Source: Macrostomum hystrix (Eukaryota; Platyhelminthes; Macrostomidae). From it: 64,000 bases of DNA. The first letter of the stretch is position 1; the number at the start of each line of letters is the position of its first letter. This document shows positions 7,911-18,004 of this stretch, one piece after another. The DNA lies in NCBI GenBank assembly GCA_950097015.1, contig CATNEN010000039.1:13238501-13302500 (forward strand). The letters run 5' to 3'. A program made the position numbers and the translations under genes. The notes below the pieces were generated by a model that was not told the DNA's origin, ran no database searches, and saw nothing but the letters and a program-made list of their open reading frames with translations.

Positions 7911-10900
7911 TGGGTCACGTGCCTCGGCCGAGCCGCGACCCCTCCCAGGCCAACACGTTATTACTGTTGTGTCAAATTCTCCGTTCACCCGTTTCCTTTA
8001 TAGTTGACACCGGTGCTGAGCGATCGCTGCTCCCACTAAAATTCGCTCCTCAAAATCTGTTGACAACCACACATGTGAAACTCTGTAGCATCGATGGTCG
8101 AGAAATCCCAACTTTCGGCCAATGCTGCGTCACTCTTACAATTCCTGGTCTCCGTAGACCCTACCCTGCATCATTTATCGTTACCGACACTGCGCCAATT
8201 CTCGGAGCCGACTTCTTCCTCAAGTTTGGGTTCCTCATCGATCTGAACACACGACGCATACAAGACCCAGCGACATCTCTTTACGCCAACCTCAGTCCAT
8301 CGAGTGTGCAACTTCCCAAAATCAACGCCACAACTCAACTGGAACCGACCACACCACTCAAAAATTTCCCGCGATTACTGGAGGCGCCGGACTACACCGC
8401 GCCACCCGCCACATCTGTGCGACACCGCATCGAGACGACAGGTGAACCTGTATTCTGTCGACCTCGCCCATTATCCCCAGCGAAGTACGAAATCGCAAAG
8501 TTGGAATTCGACAAGCTCCTCCGCTTCGGTATCGTTCGCCCCTCGGCCAGTCCCTGGGCCTCCCCACTTCACATGGTGAAGAAGAGGGACGGCTCCTGGC
8601 GACCATGTGGCGATTATCGAGCACTGAACGCGGCAACCAAACCAGACCGTTACCCTATTCCGAACATCAATCATTTTCACCATCGTCTACATGGAGCGAA
8701 AGTGTTCAGCACCCTTGACCTGGTTAAGGCCTACCACTTCATCCCGATTGCAGACGAAGATGTTGAGAAAACAGCGATTTGCACGCCATTCGGTTCTTTC
8801 GAATACATTCGCATGCCATTCGGCCTGAGAAACGCCGCCAGCACATTCCAGCGATACGTAGATTCCGTCTTTAGCGACCTCCCGTTCGTAACATCTTACA
8901 TCGACGACATCTTGGTACACAGCCAGTCACGCGAAGAACATCGGGCGCACATCGAAGAGGTGCTGCGACGTCTAAGCGACAAAGGCTTGGGCGTCAACTC
9001 TGAAAAGTGCCATTTCTTTCGCGATTCAGTGGAGTTTCTTGGGTACTTCGTCACTGCTGACGGCATCCGACCGCTTCCGAACCGAGTCGAAGCACTGCGG
9101 AAACTCGAGGCTCCCACTGACATGCAATCACTACGGCGCTACCTTGGCATGTTCGGTTTTTATCAGCGGTGCATTCCTAATTATGCTGAGATCGCCACCC
9201 CGCTACGACAACTCGTCACGGCGCCATTCAATTGGACGAAGCGACACGACGATGCTTGGAAAGAACTCCAGGACAGTCTGGCGAACGCAGTCACCCTGAC
9301 TTTTCCTCAAGCCAATGCCACATTCACAATCACAACCGACGCCAGCGCCACTGCCATCGGCGCAGCATTGCATCAGGTGGTAGCCGAGCAATCTTCCCCA
9401 TTGGCATTCTACTCTCGCAAGCTCTCTGACACGGAAGCAGCTTACAGCACTTTTGATCGGGAACTGCTGGCTATTTTTGCTGCGGTCAAGACATGGAAAT
9501 ACATGATCCAAGGCCAACAAACCACCGTGTTCTGCGACCACAAGCCCATCAGCGGAGCGTTTAGAAATAAGAAAGAACGGTTTTCCGATCGACAACAACG
9601 CCAGCTATCCGTCATCACGGAGTTTGTGAGCGACATCATCCACATTTCCGGCAAGGACAACATCGTAGCCGACACGCTATCACGACCGGTTTACCCATCC
9701 CAGAACCCGCCACCAACCACAATTCGACTGCTGTCTGACCTTCCTCAATGTGTGGACCTGCCAGCCGTTGCACGAGCACAGAAGGAAAACCCGGAGGATG
9801 AACCCCAGACAGGCCGTTTCAGCAACTTCGACATTGGAATCAAGGACTGCCCACTGCGATGCGAAATCTCGCAGACAAACCCACGTCCCGTCATCCCTAG
9901 GACTCTCCGACGCGCTGTTTTTGACTCACTGCATGCATTCGCACATCCTGGCCGCAAAGCCACGCAACGACTCATCGTCTATCGTTTTTTCTGGCTAGGT
10001 ATGGCTAACGACATCCAAAGGTGGGTAGCCGAATGTCAACAGTGTCAACAGTGCAAGACAGGTCGTCACGTCCAACGCCCGTTGCAACAGCTTCCAGCAC
10101 CCTCTCAACGCTTCACGACGGTCCATATCGATTTAGTCGGACCACTGCCACCCCCAGAGTCGACCGACGTTAGTGCCAGACCTCGCTACTTGCTCACAAT
10201 GGTCGATGCATATTCACGTTGGATTGAAGCTGCCCCTCTCTTTGACATCACCGCCACTTCAGTCGCGTGCGCCTTCCTAGAATCCTGGATTTCTCGGTTT
10301 GGCCCACCATTGACGCTGGTGACCGATCAAGGCGCGCAGTTCCGCGCGGAGCTCATGCAAAACCTGGCTACACTGCTCGGAATCCATCACATCCGCACTT
10401 CAGCCTACAATCCGAGGGCAAATGGCATCGTCGAGCGAACCCACCGAACATTAAAGTCCGGGCTGAAAGCACGTGGCAAGAACTGGCTGCAGCAGCTACC
10501 CATCGTGCTTCTCGGAATGCGCATTTTTGCAGACGAGACAGGTGCATCGCCATTCTCCATCGTTACCGGTGAACAACCATTAGTCCCACCTGTAGTTGCC
10601 GACACCTCCTCTGTCAAGGAACTTTCCACAAGACTGCACCAACTTTTTTTTCCGTATCGCCAACCACGAACGCGCGAGGTAAGAATTCATCTGCCAGCAG
10701 ACTTGGCTGCATGCACCCACGTCTGGTTGCGACTAGATCGAGTTCGACGTCCCCTAGAAGCACCCTACCAGGGACCCTATGCAGTGTTGGAGAGACACGA
10801 AACGACATTTACATTGGAAATCAACGGCAAGCCTTCTGTAGTGTCTATCGATCGAATGAAACCAGCTACACTCCCAGCACCGGTACCAATTAGCAAAGCA

Positions 10901-11029
10901 CCAGCAACTACTGTAACACCGGAAAACCCACCGGCAGCAAACATACGTGCTAAAACCGCTTCCCACGTTCGTTTTTCTACAGAACCATCTGTTAAACTGT
11001 TTTACGCAACTGAGCCATTATTAACCTAA
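7751..11029 (+). CDS. pol: Pol polyprotein: protease, RT, RNase H, integrase
   Basis: The frame opens at 7751, in -1 relative to gag, and runs uninterrupted to 11029. There is no ATG near its beginning, so it is probably expressed by -1 frameshifting within the 7751-7907 overlap. Domains in order: aspartic protease (FIVDTGAE near 8008); RT with the catalytic YIDD at about 8898; RNase H ([10 protein letters not shown] near 9337, DREL, VADTLSR); integrase with an H-x3-H..C-x2-C zinc finger near 9932-10050 and a DD35E triad (D at about 10130, D at 10325, E at 10430). A chromodomain was not recognised; the tail after the catalytic core is basic and proline-rich. No stop or frameshift disrupts it, so enzyme function is likely retained. 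Confidence 0.95.
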   Translation, partial: NLQRSPVLRRGSSHLPTVVSVAWTEADDNTRQPPTYSDSIPLKQPNADSGVKLVGHVPRPSRDPSQANTLLLLCQILRSPVSFIVDTGAERSLLPLKFAPQNLLTTTHVKLCSIDGREIPTFGQCCVTLTIPGLRRPYPASFIVTDTAPILGADFFLKFGFLIDLNTRRIQDPATSLYANLSPSSVQLPKINATTQLEPTTPLKNFPRLLEAPDYTAPPATSVRHRIETTGEPVFCRPRPLSPAKYEIAKLEFDKLLRFGIVRPSASPWASPLHMVKKRDGSWRPCGDYRALNAATKPDRYPIPNINHFHHRLHGAKVFSTLDLVKAYHFIPIADEDVEKTAICTPFGSFEYIRMPFGLRNAASTFQRYVDSVFSDLPFVTSYIDDILVHSQSREEHRAHIEEVLRRLSDKGLGVNSEKCHFFRDSVEFLGYFVTADGIRPLPNRVEALRKLEAPTDMQSLRRYLGMFGFYQRCIPNYAEIATPLRQLVTAPFNWTKRHDDAWKELQDSLANAVTLTFPQANATFTITTDASATAIGAALHQVVAEQSSPLAFYSRKLSDTEAAYSTFDRELLAIFAAVKTWKYMIQGQQTTVFCDHKPISGAFRNKKERFSDRQQRQLSVITEFVSDIIHISGKDNIVADTLSRPVYPSQNPPPTTIRLLSDLPQCVDLPAVARAQKENPEDEPQTGRFSNFDIGIKDCPLRCEISQTNPRPVIPRTLRRAVFDSLHAFAHPGRKATQRLIVYRFFWLGMANDIQRWVAECQQCQQCKTGRHVQRPLQQLPAPSQRFTTVHIDLVGPLPPPESTDVSARPRYLLTMVDAYSRWIEAAPLFDITATSVACAFLESWISRFGPPLTLVTDQGAQFRAELMQNLATLLGIHHIRTSAYNPRANGIVERTHRTLKSGLKARGKNWLQQLPIVLLGMRIFADETGASPFSIVTGEQPLVPPVVADTSSVKELSTRLHQLFFPYRQPRTREVRIHLPADLAACTHVWLRLDRVRRPLEAPYQGPYAVLERHETTFTLEINGKPSVVSIDRMKPATLPAPVPISKAPATTVTPENPPAANIRAKTASHVRFSTEPSVKLFYATEPLLT

Positions 11030-11091
11030 CTGAAAATCGTTTTCTAACTGTTTCATAACAACAATCAAAACCTTTGCATAAACTCCGTTTT

Positions 11092-11102
11092 GGGTGGGGG
11101 GA
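11092..11102 (+). promoter_or_regulatory. Polypurine tract
   Basis: GGGTGGGGGGA lies 6 bp before the 3' LTR, the expected place for the plus-strand primer. One T interrupts the purines, and six bases (GTATCT) separate it from the LTR, so the exact primer edge is uncertain. Confidence 0.75.
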
Positions 11103-11108
11103 GTATCT

Positions 11109-11332
11109 TGTAGCAGCAAATTCACTTCTTTCTTTTAACTCTTAATATTTAAAGATTCAAATGGTACTTTTATTTCCCCCCTTACCGCTAATTTGTCTAT
11201 GACCCTTGTTATCGATAGGTACAGTTGCCCGGTTAAGACTTAAATGTAACCCCACGACAAAACTAAATAAACAAGCTCAAGCTTTTGCCGACTCTTAAAT
11301 TTAACAGCAACATTTGTAGCAAGTCAGCTACA
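11109..11332 (+). repeat. 3' LTR
   Basis: 224 bp, TGTAGC...GCTACA, one mismatch to the 5' LTR. It is followed by the CTAA target copy (11333-11336), then directly by minisatellite units. Confidence 0.95.
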
Positions 11333-11703
11333 CTAACACGGACCCTTAATGCTTCAGGGTATCTTACACTGACCCCTAATACTTCAGGGTATCTAACACT
11401 GACCCCTAAATGCTTCAGGGTATCTAGCACTGACCCCTAATGCTTCAGGGTATCTAGCACTGACCCCTAATGCTTCAGGGTATCTTACACTGACCCCTAA
11501 TACTTCAGGGTATCTTACACTGACCCCTAATACTTCAGGGTATCTTACACTGACCCCTAATACTTCAGGGTATCTTACACTGACCCCTAATACTTCAGGG
11601 TATCTAACACTGACCCCTAAATGCTTCAGGGTATCTAGCACTGACCCCTAATGCTTCAGGGTATCTAACACTGACCCCTAATACTTCAGGGTATCTAGCA
11701 CTG
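11333..11703. repeat. 30-bp minisatellite, right part
   Basis: About 12 further copies of the same unit as 5805-6807, continuing the array in register after the LTR element. It ends at a broken unit near 11,703. Confidence 0.93.
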
Positions 11704-12006
11704 CTTGCTTTTATTTTTACGATGAGAAAGTAAAGTTTTCCTAAAAACATGTCGTTGTGAAAAATATTTAATCCGGAAATTAAAAAACTGTCAGAGAGGG
11801 TTACCCGGCCTGAATCGGTCGATACAAAAAACTACTAATTATATTATTGACAATGATTACCCTGAAGTAAATCATTACTAACTTTGAATTTAAAATAGAT
11901 AAAAAACTCAGTCGAGATTTTCTTTCATTTCTACTTCAAGTAGCTGAATGGTTCATGAAAAAATTAAAAAATCGAGTTCTGGCCCCGAAACCCAAACGAA
12001 GCAATA
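11704..12006. other. 3' flank of the glycine-rich gene
   Basis: AT-rich, no open frame of note. On the minus strand it should contain the 3' UTR of the glycine-rich-domain gene. A minus-strand AATAAA lies at 11715-11710. Confidence 0.5.
11710..11715 (-). terminator. Candidate polyadenylation signal of the glycine-rich gene
   Basis: Minus-strand AATAAA about 290 nt past the stop codon at 12007, next to the minisatellite edge. It is the only exact AATAAA I found in this flank. An ATTAAA nearer the stop is an alternative. Confidence 0.35.
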
Positions 12007-14100
12007 TCACCAGAAGCAGTCGGAGTCAGCAGTCAGCCTGATGGTCACAAATCCCCGGTCATTGTCGCTGTTAGCTCCAGTGACGCTTTCGCAGCCGAAG
12101 GCTGTGGTGTCGCAGTAGGAGCCGCCACCGCCGCCCGGGTGCTTGAACCCTTTCCCAGCTCCGCCGCCGCTGAAGCCGCCGCCTGCGCCGCTTGCTCCAG
12201 AGCCTTCGCCGCCTCCGCCGCCTCCGCCGAAGCCCCCGTAGGCGTCCAGATTGTCAGTTGCGCCGCCACGGCCGCCGATCCAGCCGTCCTGACGGCCGCT
12301 GCCGCCTTCGCCGGCGTTAGAGACCTCCCGGAGCTGGGAGCTGCTTGTCAGGGCGCTGCCAAGCCAACCTGCGCCAGAGCCGCCGATCTTGCTGCCCGTG
12401 AACACGACGCCTGGCGACCCGTCGGTGCCGCCGATGCCCTGGTTGTCAAGCCAGCAGGTTCCGCATGGTGCGCTGCCAGTGCCGTCTCTCCCGGCCTGTC
12501 CTGGCTGGCCTGGACAACAGAGGCACAAACGGCTTAGTGAGGCATGACTAAAACGCGTCGAAAAGCATGTATTCCTGGGTTGACTCAGAACAATTGCCAG
12601 TGAGTCAGCCTTGACCTAAGAGAGAGTCAATGACTCTCAAAAACTTGTCAGCCAGACGGACAACCCCCGCATGCTTCGTCACCTCGACTTTCGTCACTGC
12701 CTCCGCCGCCGCCGCCAGCAACCAGCAGAGGCCAACAGGCAGCACTGCCGTTGTCGAAGACCCGGTAGATAAAACTGCCTCCGCCGCCGCCTGAACCGGG
12801 TTGCTTGTTCATCGTCTGGCCGATGTTGCCTCCGCGTTGGCCAACCACAATGGCCAGCTGAGCTCCAACAGGCAGTTGAAATTTGCCGGAGGCAACGGCG
12901 CCCCGACCTCCGCTGTATCGTCCACTGCCACCGCTGGCTCCGCCGGCTTTGATTGCATAGCAACCGGTCAGGGGGGTCGTCAGGTTCTGCACCGAACCAG
13001 TTCGACCTGTGTCGGTGTCTAAAATGCGATGGTTAAAAATGAATGCTTGAGTTGATACGTTCATAAGTGCACTCTGCAATGAGTGTACAACGGCAGGCCT
13101 ATAGCGCTGAGTTCAAATGGAAGACTAAATCCATTACACTGCATGTGCTCAAAAGCGACTCACTGTTTATTAGCACTGTAGCATTCATCAGCTTCAACCC
13201 GATCATATTATCGAAATCGGCAGCCTTCCAAACTAGATCGCCAGGCGAACCGCCTAGTAGTTTTAAAGTTCGGCTGCCGTAGCTCATTGTGGAATTCCAG
13301 TCGGTGAGCACAGCCAGTTGACAGACTTCGGTGGCCTGGTTCGCCACCGCCGCAATACATCGCTTCAGTCGGCACACGAGACCGCAGCCAGCCACAGATC
13401 CCAGGCCGGTCACGTTGATAAGCTGGCTGGGGATGAACTGGCTGAGCTGTACTGGCCCGCTTGGCTGCAGCTTGAAGGACTCAGCGATGCAGCTGGCATC
13501 GGCAACTGCGACTTGGTTCAACAGTAGAGCTGCAATTCAATCATGGACTGTGGATGCTATTCGTGACGTTACACAGCATGTACGTACATCATTAGAGTGT
13601 AAAATGCACTGAAAATACTTAGTCAGCTTAATATTACTGTATGTACATCATTAAGTGCACAATATAGAATGTACACCCATTAAATGTACACCCATTAAAT
13701 GTACATTTCATAATGTACATTATCACAGTGTAGATTACATATCATACCATCAAAGTGCGAATTGCATAATATATTATCGAGTGCACATTTACAGAATGTA
13801 CATCATCAAATAGAGCCCTTCACAAAGTGTACATTACAGAATGTACATCATCAAATAGAGCCCTTCACAAAGTGTACATTACAGAATGTACATCATCAAA
13901 TAGAGCCCTTCACTAAGTGTACATTACAGAATGTACATCATCAAATAGAGCCCTTCACTAAGTGTACATTACAGAATGTACATCATCAAATAGAGCTTGT
14001 CACAAAGTGTACATTACGGAATGTACATCATCAACTTTTATTTTCGAGCGAACTCACCAAACGAAATAACTGCGGCTGGGAAGAACTGAGAAGTTTTCAT
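12007..14100 (-). CDS. Secreted protein with cysteine-rich (PAN-like) region and ALK/LTK-type glycine-rich domain, four exons
   Basis: Assembled on the minus strand: exon 1 14100-14058, exon 2 13529-13164, exon 3 13018-12665, exon 4 12509-12007. Together they give 1,266 nt, predicting 421 aa. Every intron is phase 1 and joins in frame. Donors are GTGAGT, GTGAGT and a weaker GTTGTC; acceptors are TTGCAG, TTTTAG and GTCCAG. Exon 1 plus the start of exon 2 makes a clear signal peptide (MKTSQFFPAAVISF, then ALLLNQVAVA). Exon 2 has a CGLVCRLKRC motif and a later C, reminiscent of PAN/apple folds, and several N-glycosylation sites. Exons 3-4 are the glycine-rich domain: long Gly runs with paired cysteines ending in GSYC...GFVTIRL, the pattern of the extracellular GRD of ALK/LTK receptors (Pfam ALK_LTK_GRD). 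No membrane or kinase segment follows, so it is probably a secreted ligand-binding or matrix protein. Splicing is untested. Confidence 0.78.
13788..14032. repeat. 45-bp minisatellite in intron 1 of the glycine-rich gene
   Basis: About 5.4 copies of a 45-bp unit containing ACAGAATGTACATCATCAA, with few differences between units. It lies within the 528-bp intron between exons 1 and 2, beginning about 25 bp from the exon 1 donor. TGTAC motifs continue more loosely from 13,575 to 13,790, suggesting an older, decayed part. Confidence 0.92.
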
Positions 14101-14160
14101 TTTAATTTTAAGCTTGATTTTAAGAATTGAGTTTTAATGCAAAAATTATGAATAGAAAAT

Positions 14161-14169
14161 TTATCTATA
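14161..14169 (-). promoter_or_regulatory. Candidate TATA element of the glycine-rich gene
   Basis: Minus-strand TATAGATAA about 60 bp upstream of the ATG at 14100. This would place transcription start near 14,140 and leave a short 5' UTR. Supported only by spacing and sequence. Confidence 0.3.
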
Positions 14170-14530
14170 GTTTCTCTCAGAATAGCGTTTTTACCGGCTG
14201 TCTAAAATATAGTTGCGACAACCGGACGCCTACGTGTAAAATGATAAATTTTATTGTCTCTTTGATTAGTTAGTCAGTTATTTAGTTGATATGTGAGTCT
14301 TTAAGCGTAGGCGGTGACAAGTGGCTGCATAATTATTACTCCTAGCTACGTGTTGGACATATTAGACAGAACACTGTGTGCATAAATAAGTTAAAGTTCT
14401 CATTTTTTTCCAAACGCGAAAGACATGCCTGTATAGCAGCGTTGGTATGGGCGCGAAAGTGGATTATATTTAGCTTATTAATATTGCTTTATAATCAAGT
14501 AGTGAGTTCTCTGAACAGCTACATGAGGAC

Positions 14531-14554
14531 ACGTGAAATGCTGGTATTTCACGT
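14531..14554. promoter_or_regulatory. Perfect 9-bp inverted repeat, 6-bp loop
   Basis: ACGTGAAAT and ATTTCACGT are separated by GCTGGT, about 430 bp upstream of the glycine-rich gene start. The half-site resembles the palindrome at 17332-17349 upstream of the lectin gene. It could be a dimeric factor site or chance. Confidence 0.3.
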
Positions 14555-14734
14555 GAAGCGCGCATTTGCCACCGGCTAAATCCGTTTGAATTACTTCCAA
14601 ATGGGTCCAACGCGGCCGGGATAATGCAAGACAAACACTTTTTTGCTACTTACATTGCCAAGCTTACATTGCTCTTTAGCTAAAAAATATTTTTGCGGCA
14701 ACGAAAGCAGTATAAGAAGATCGATTTTGAGCGA

Positions 14735-15140
14735 CACATCCAACCTCAATTACCCCCAAGCTAATGCTGGTACCCATTCAACAGCTGGGTGAACTGAAGC
14801 AATGCAGAGGTAAGTGTCTTGCTCAAAGGACACAAATTTTTCCACTGGAGTGAAATAAAATATAATAATAACTGCAAGGGCAGTAGGCAGTGGCACATCA
14901 TTTGGTGACACTAGACCCGCAGCCAGCGAGGAGGCAATTCTGCCCATTTCACTGACTCCTGAGCACACAAGCACACAGATACTGTACACAGGTGTGTACA
15001 TCTGCCCTGTGTACGAGAAGCCCTCAAGCCTTCTCTCCGCGGCTGCGCTCCAAATTAATGTGGCCTCGCCGCGGAATCGAACTCAGGGATCTTAGTGCGA
15101 GAGGCAAACGCGTTACACCTCTCTGCCACTCATCCTCCCC
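14735..15140 (-). mobile_element. tRNA-derived SINE with conserved central domain
   Basis: On the minus strand the 5' end resembles a tRNA: box A TGGCAGAGAGG at 15128-15118 and box B GTTCGATTCC at 15082-15073, spaced as in pol III promoters. The acceptor stem no longer pairs. After about 200 bp the body contains GAGCAAGACACTTACC, then TTCACCCAGCTGTTGAATGG and a GGGTACC (about 14,830-14,765). I associate this segment with a deeply conserved metazoan SINE central domain (Nin/Ceph-like), recalled rather than aligned. No tail or target duplication could be fixed. The long minus-strand open frame at 15001-14750 is inside it and is not a gene. Confidence 0.7.
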
Positions 15141-15557
15141 CGCGTGATTGGCCAACAAAAATACAAAACAGCTCAACGCGGCGGGGGTGGGGTCTCTGGG
15201 GCGGGTGTTTACAGCCAATCAGCAATTTACAGCGAGTTCTACATAAAACAATGGAGCAGCATTATTGATTGCAGGATGCAGTACAATTGATTGTTAAACT
15301 TGTTTAAATATTTTTAATTGAAAGCCGTAGTTCATAAATTCATTGCATTTATAGGGTGTATGCCAACATATTTTTTCCGCCAGAAAATTAATTAAACTTG
15401 CAGTTTTCAAGTTTCCCGTTTCAGCTTGTAAAATTTGTTTCATTTAATCGGTCAGTTTGCTAATTATGAATTATGAATTATAAATTATGAATTATGAATT
15501 AGGGAATTATGAAAACTAAGACAGCACCTGTGGAAAATTTTGTCGAGGCGAAACACT
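15141..15557. other. AT-rich intergenic DNA
   Basis: Nothing coding seen. It contains a short run of AATTATGAATTAT-like repeats at about 15,460-15,510. Confidence 0.5.
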
Positions 15558-15559
15558 CA

Positions 15560-15860
15560 GTAGAGGACATAACAGGACAGGACATAACAGGACAGGACAT
15601 AACAGGACAGGACATAACAGGACAGGACAGGACATAACAGGACAGGACATAACAGGACAGGACATAACAGGACAGGACATAACAGGACAGGACATAACAG
15701 GACAGGACATAACAGGACAGGACATAACAGGACAGGACATAACAGGACAGGACATAACAGGACAGGACATAACAGGACAGGACATTACAGGACAGGACAT
15801 AACAGGACAGGACATAACAGGACAGGACATTACAGGACAGGACAATACAGGATAGGATAT
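15560..15860. repeat. 15-bp minisatellite
   Basis: About 20 tandem copies of GACATAACAGGACAG with very few changes; one short ten-base unit near 15,621. Because 15 is divisible by three, the minus strand gives a false MSCPV-repeat frame. Confidence 0.95.
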
Positions 15861-16062
15861 GATAGGTAATGACATGACAGTGAATGACATGAAAGTAAAT
15901 GACAGAACATGACACGACATGTCATGACATGAAAGAACATGACATGACATGACATGAAAGAACATGACATGACATGACATGACAGGAAATTGCATGGCAG
16001 TAAATGAGATGACAGCAAATGACATGACAGGTAAGGACATGACAGCCAATGACATGACAGCT
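15861..16062. repeat. Degenerate GACATGACA-type repeats
   Basis: Irregular repeats of GACATGACA, GAAAGAACAT and TGACAGnnAATGAC continue the 15-bp array in decayed form up to the stop codon of the lectin gene at 16067, so the lectin 3' UTR would consist largely of this repeat. Confidence 0.8.
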
Positions 16063-16066
16063 GGCA

Positions 16067-17182
16067 TCAGTTGGCCAGCATGGCAGATTTGTGCATGCGG
16101 AAAACAAAGCCGCTGATGGCAAACAGCAGGCCGAGGAGCCAGATCAGCTCGCTGAGGACAAGCAAGGGAGGCAAGTAAGCTTTGGCGCTGCGGCACATGA
16201 CCAGTTGAGGCTCGCTGCAGTTAACCGGATGGTAGCGAAGTTGATCATTTTCGGTCCGCTTCACCGTCAGGCAGAGTTGATTTTGCTTCAGGGCTTCTTG
16301 CGGCAAAGATTTGTTGACAAACATCGACGGCGTGATGAGGGCGCGGCGAGACTTCAAGTCGGAGGGCCGCATGGACTCCTGGAGGCTTAGCTTGTCCCAG
16401 AAGTACACCAGACCGTTGACCTTGACGAGTCGTGAGAAGAAAGTTTAGTTGAGTAAGTTCTTGCATATTTGGGCCATAGATTTCCGTCTGTTTCATTTTT
16501 ATATTCTCATTCTATTCCTCTACATTGCAAAGAATGGCGTTATATTCAATTTCGAACCAGTTCATTCCATTCTGTTCAATTCCCTTATTTTCTATTCCAC
16601 TCTATTCTATTCTTTTCGATAATAGTGCATATCATTCCATTCTATTCTTTTCCATTCCATTCTATTTCATTCTATTCAATTATCTTCCAACCCGTTATAT
16701 TCCGTTACATTATATTCTTTTACATTCTATTCCATAATACTCCATGTCATTCCATTCAATTCTGTTTCTTTCTATTGTATCTTTAATATTTCTGTACTCT
16801 CAACTGGCAGCATGTGATGGACCTTGGGTTGCATTTGAATGCCGACAAGTAGAGCGGAGTCTAAGTCAAGTTTCTCCAGCAGCAAGTTCTCCAACTGCAG
16901 CTGGTGCTGGTTGCAGCGCCTATCGCTCCTATCGCACACCATCGCCAGGACGAGGGTGCCCGACAATGCCCGACAGACAACGTCCTGCGCTTCATTGTAG
17001 GGAGCTTTGACCTCATTGAATTCCTCGCTTTCCAGTGCTAGCATGTAGCATGAGTCATGTATACTGTGCCAGCCTTGCTTGCAGCGATGCTCCTCTGAAT
17101 GGACTCCGGAGTTTGACAGGACAAAACTGGCTAGCTGGATGACAGTCAGAACTGTCAGAACGGATTGCTCTACCGGACGCAT
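16067..17182 (-). CDS. Membrane-anchored C-type lectin domain protein, two exons
   Basis: Exon 1 17182-16823 and exon 2 16420-16067 join in phase 0 to predict 237 aa. The start ATG at 17182 opens a signal peptide (residues about 1-30). Then comes a C-type lectin domain: CKQGWHSIHDSCYML, an EAQDVVC segment, LLVGIQ, and across the intron VNGLVYFWD, followed by C..C..C near LCLTV, VNCSEP and LVMCR. After it, a hydrophobic run of about 24 residues (LPPLLVLSELIWLLGLLF...) is a transmembrane helix with a short basic tail, so the lectin domain faces outside. Classical EPN/QPD-WND calcium-sugar motifs are not visible, so sugar binding is uncertain. The exon 1 donor (AAG/GTCCAT) is weak, while the acceptor follows a good pyrimidine tract. 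The junction is tentative; the domain call is firm. Confidence 0.75.
16495..16790. repeat. Degenerate ATTCC/ATTCT pentamer repeats in lectin intron
   Basis: Plus-strand runs of TTCCATTCTATTC-type pentamers fill most of the 402-bp lectin intron (16822-16421). On the minus strand they read as purine-rich GAATG/GAATA repeats. Confidence 0.85.
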
Positions 17183-17249
17183 ATTGCAAACTGCTAGTTG
17201 AGATAACTCTTGTTAAATGGCTTAAAGATTGTAGTTGGCCTACGCGTGT

Positions 17250-17400
17250 TGAAACGAGGTTGAAATTAACGGCAGCCCGCCCTCTGCTGTTGTCTATGGT
17301 CGAATTCCATAGATATGCACAGCGGGCGGGCCGTGAAACGCGTTTCACGCCCGCTAACTACAACACCGATATAGATAGGCTGCTCGGGCTGAAACGAGGT
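17250..17400. other. Nested palindromic segment between 11-bp direct repeats
   Basis: TGAAACGAGGT occurs at 17250-17260 and 17390-17400. Between them are GCCCGCCC (17275-17282) pairing with GGGCGGGC (17324-17331), CTATGG (17294-17299) pairing with CCATAG (17307-17312), and a perfect 18-bp palindrome CGTGAAACGCGTTTCACG at 17332-17349. It lies 70-220 bp upstream of the lectin ATG on its promoter side. It could be a promoter element or a small fold-back transposon. The small open frames crossing it on both strands have no recognisable product. Confidence 0.5.
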
Positions 17401-17994
17401 CAAACGCATCTTGCTAGACATTTTTTCCTGGCTACTTTGGTTAGAAGTAAATTAGCTGTCTATGTCCAAAATTATAAACGAGTAGTTACTAAGGTACTAA
17501 ACTAAAAGTTCAAATCTATGTGGCCTTGGGGCATACAACGTGCAGTTTTAGAGGGTCTAATAAGACTAAGCTACCTGACGCTGAATTTTCTGAATGTCGA
17601 AAACATTTAGCTTTCAGAAGATGAGATTAGTTCCACAGAATGCTAATACTCGTACTATAATAGTTCAGTATTAGCACTAGTATTGAGCGGGAAAAAAAAT
17701 TCTGTTTGGCAAAGTGCCAAGCATCGACTATTTATTTATGCAGCAACAATTACCGACTAGTTGGCTGTCTAGATATACTATAATCTACACAGGCTAAGGA
17801 ATAGAATGCAGAAGAGATTGATTCTCTGATAGTAATTCATGCATCATCCCCAGCTACACGAGAACTGGTCTGAGAACACAGCTGCGTCAATTCATGTGTA
17901 CTCTACAAATTGAATGGCACCTCTTATTGCAGGATGCTGATGCCAATTCCTCATTCTTGCATGATCTCAGCGTCGCGAGTTCGAATACGCTGCA
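17401..17994. other. Intergenic DNA, no feature seen
   Basis: AT-rich, no supported gene, RNA or repeat. The ORF ending at 17505 (+) has no recognisable domain. Confidence 0.5.
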
Positions 17995-18004
17995 ATGCAA
18001 TAGA

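Larger units (their letters stand above)
6808..11332 (+). mobile_element. Intact Ty3/Gypsy LTR retrotransposon, CsRn1-like
   Basis: A complete 4,525-bp element: 224-bp LTRs beginning TGTAGC and ending GCTACA, PBS, gag, pol, a G-rich polypurine tract and a 4-bp target duplication CTAA (6804-6807 and 11333-11336). It sits inside the 30-bp minisatellite. Removing it restores a normal array unit, TATCTAACACGGACCC, which also occurs uninterrupted near 5931. The two LTRs differ at a single base by my reading (TTAAAATTT against TTAATATTT), so insertion is recent. The Gag CX2HX9CX3C motif places it with CsRn1/Boudicca/Kabuki-type elements rather than CCHC Gypsy elements. There is no env-like frame. 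All expected open frames are intact, so it may be autonomous. Confidence 0.96.

Noticed and set aside
15057-15140. Functional tRNA gene
   Set aside because: Boxes A and B fit, but the acceptor and anticodon arms do not pair well and the sequence continues into a SINE body.
15499-16196. Cys/Ser-rich minus-strand frames overlapping the lectin 3' end
   Set aside because: Translation of the 15-bp and degenerate repeats. The lectin frame in the same region has domain support.
17055-17505. Open frames on both strands upstream of the lectin gene
   Set aside because: No domain, and they cross the palindromic segment. The minus-strand one overlaps the lectin signal peptide in another frame.
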